From contig NC_079212.1 of NCBI RefSeq assembly GCF_029633865.1, forward strand, positions 87,855,986-87,919,985: a stretch of DNA of 64,000 nt. The letters run 5' to 3'. The DNA comes from Lampris incognitus. Taxonomy: Eukaryota; Chordata; Actinopteri; Lampriformes; Lampridae. Within the stretch, counting starts at the first letter, position 1, and each line of letters begins with the position of its first letter. A program made the position numbers and the translations under genes. Under the pieces are notes generated by a model. That model worked only from the letters and a program-made list of their open reading frames with translations, did no database searches and was not told the origin of the DNA. This document shows, piece by piece, positions 59,314-64,000 of this stretch.

Positions 59314-59469
59314 GTGGGGTATTTTATATGATGGACTGGGTAGTGATAAGGGGGGATGAAGAAAGGATAAGCTGTAGATATCCCAATATCTCAACTTAAT
59401 AAAAGCCCCGACAGCGAGCTGCTGCATTATGACGTTGTTGGCCTGTGAATTCTTGTCTGTATTCAAACG

Positions 59470-59705
59470 TTGCAGTAATGTGTACTTATTTAATGTTGCA
59501 GTAATGAGTACTTATTTAATGTTGCAGTAATGTGTACTTATTTAATGTTGCAGTAATGAGTACTTATTTAATGTTGCAGTAATGAGTACTTATTTAATGT
59601 TGCAGTAATGTGTACTTAATGTTGCAGTAATGTGTACTTATTTAATGTTGCAGTAATGTGTACTTACTTAATGTTGCAGTAATGAGTACTTATTTAATGT
59701 GCAGC
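59470..59705 (+). repeat. 26-bp tandem repeat, about nine units
   Basis: The unit is TTGCAGTAATGTGTACTTAT plus TTAATG, alternating GTG and GAG variants. It ends about 35 bp upstream of the acceptor of the ARF3 exon that carries the start codon. Confidence 0.88.
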
Positions 59706-59868
59706 ATGTGTGATACCATTTTTTTTCTGTTTTCTTCCAGCCCTCTTGCAGATTCAGCCATCCCCCAGCACCCACAAACAGACACACAATCACGCCCCCC
59801 CCCCCGCTGATTAACATTCAACTTTCTTACCGGAACCAATTACGCCAAAGCTGAGCAACCCCAGCTGA

Positions 59869-62657
<2,789 letters not shown>

Positions 62658-62963
62658 TAAAGGGTGCTGGGGCGCCACCTTAGCCGAGATAAATTAACGT
62701 TTTTATTTCTTCTCCTTCTTTGGAAACGTCACAAAATTTCACAATACTCTCCCATCAGGCGTTGCTGTGCCTCCATTTGTTGTGTATGTGAACAGGATTG
62801 TTTGAAAACCATCCTTAGCTGCTGTATGAGCATACTTTTTCTTTCTCTCAGTTATACCAATGGGTGAATTAATCGGTGAGCTTAGCAGCAGGAATTAGAC
62901 CTATCCGCAGTGGAGAATTCAGTGTAAATGGGCGCTTAATGGGGAGAGCTCGACCCTCTATAT

Positions 62964-63208
62964 CAGTGTTTCTCAACCCAGTCCTCAAGGACCCCCTATC
63001 CTGCATATTTTCTTTGCAACCCTGAATAGGTACCTGTTTGTAGTTATTCAACCAATCAGCAATGAATTTTGTCAGATGTTGCACACCTTGCATAATTGAG
63101 TGCTGCGAGATGATTGGTCGAGTAAGTACAAGCAGGGCTACCTATGCAGGGTTACAATGAAAATCTGCAGGATAGGGGGGTCCTTGAGGACTGGGTTGAG
63201 AAACACTG
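62964..63208. mobile_element. hAT-type MITE, second copy
   Basis: This 245-bp element has ends CAGTGTTTCTCAACCCAGTC on both sides and is flanked by the 8-bp duplication CTCTATAT (62956-62963 and 63209-63216). It is the same family as 3301-3535 in the opposite orientation. The rest of 62535-63855 lies within the last ARF3 intron and shows no exon. Confidence 0.88.
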
Positions 63209-63859
63209 CTCTATATGACCTGCAGCTGACCAGCCAGCAGCAGGTGTGAAGAGGGAACTGGGTAGCTCAGCTCTGCTCTGGGGATGGACAAGGAGCTTTG
63301 CTTGCATACCTTACACAAACCTTTGTTTTGAAAAAAAAAATCAATGACATCCAGAATTTCAGGATCACTGTCAGCTGGTACCGTCCAAACCCTTGTGGAC
63401 GTTCCTGTTGAATGGAGAGTATAGAGTGAAAAACCCAGGCTGGATAAAGCAGTCATTACAATCAGGCAGCAGGCTAGTGAAGGAGGTGAGACAGATACCT
63501 GGACTGTCTCTCAGAGCAGGTGCAGCAGAAAGGCTTGGCTGCCTGGCTGCAGCAGCAGGAAGAAGGCTCTGTCCATCTTCTCTGTCCTTTTGTTGTTTAT
63601 AGCAGCGGGGACAAACTCAGCATGGACAGTCACAGGGATTGAAATTTTGCTGTTTAGTGGACGTCATTACAGAGTAACTACACCCTAGACCATTTCAGTG
63701 AGTTTGCTGACATCTACTGGTTGAAATCCATGTAAAGGCTAAAAACATGACGGGCTGCTCTTGGTACTCTGTGATGTTAGCATAGCAGGATAAACATAGC
63801 TGCAACTAATAACATTAATAATGGATCTGTCTGATAAGGTATGCCAGAACACCTGTCAG

Positions 63860-64000
63860 CGTAGACAGACAGACAGGCAGACAGACAGACAGGCAGATGG
63901 ACAGACAGACGGGCGGACGGACAGACAGACAGGCAGGCAGATGGACAAACAGACAGATAGACAGGCAAGCAGACAGACAGGCAGGCAAACAGGCAGGCAG
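63860..64000 (+). repeat. CAGA/CAGG microsatellite, continuing past the right edge
   Basis: An imperfect tetranucleotide array (CAGACAGACAGGCAGA and variants) runs to the end of the window. The minus-strand frame through it is a repeat artefact. Confidence 0.9.

Noticed and set aside
59460-59720. CRISPR-like regular repeats (26-bp units)
   Set aside because: Units are contiguous with no unique spacers and lie in a vertebrate intron; this is an ordinary minisatellite.

Overview
This window is vertebrate, almost certainly teleost, genomic DNA. It shows multi-exon genes with GT-AG introns, CpG-rich promoters, two families of tRNA-derived SINEs, fish-type hAT and piggyBac MITEs, an RTE LINE, Ty3/gypsy elements and many long minisatellites. 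No prokaryotic-style operon, CRISPR array or phage is present.

Host genes, left to right: IKZF4 (Eos, + strand, complete, 588 codons in seven coding exons, 3213-15676); RPS26 (- strand, complete, 115 aa, four exons, 36372-37436); CCDC65/DRC2 (+ strand, complete, 494 aa, eight coding exons, 39041-43526); FKBP11 (- strand, complete, 187 aa, six exons, 43750-45902); an unrecognised two-exon candidate gene encoding about 82 aa (48449-53417); and ARF3 (+ strand, first 128 of about 181 codons, running off the right edge). Exon borders were placed by hand from splice sites, reading phase and remembered orthologue sequences. The order joins two groups that are several megabases apart on human 12q13 (IKZF4-RPS26 and CCDC65-FKBP11-ARF3). 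The products act in transcription, translation, ciliary motility, ER folding and Golgi traffic, so they form a syntenic block and not one pathway.

Region by region: 1-1.45 kb is the end of a gypsy-type element. 1.5-17.2 kb is IKZF4, whose introns hold two related piggyBac-type elements in opposite orientation, each carrying nested insertions. 17.3-34.6 kb is a gene-free block of minisatellites (26, 25, about 25, 42, 23 and 29 bp units). Its AT-rich minisatellite is split by a nearly complete RTE LINE and by a gypsy element whose 3' LTR contains a complete hAT transposon with an open 645-aa transposase. 36.3-46 kb is compact and gene-rich. 46.3-57 kb is repeat-rich and holds a whole-looking young gypsy element inside the intron of the candidate gene, plus a sushi-like gag remnant. 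57-64 kb is ARF3, with a 69-bp tandem array carrying five perfect cAMP-response elements in intron 1 and a 140-bp inverted repeat around a minisatellite in intron 2.

I found no clearly new multi-gene system. The best leads are the CRE array, a cluster of six miR-17-type seed sites in the IKZF4 3'UTR, one hAT MITE inserted twice at the same site of a tRNA-like repeat, the unrecognised small gene, and the layered insertions.
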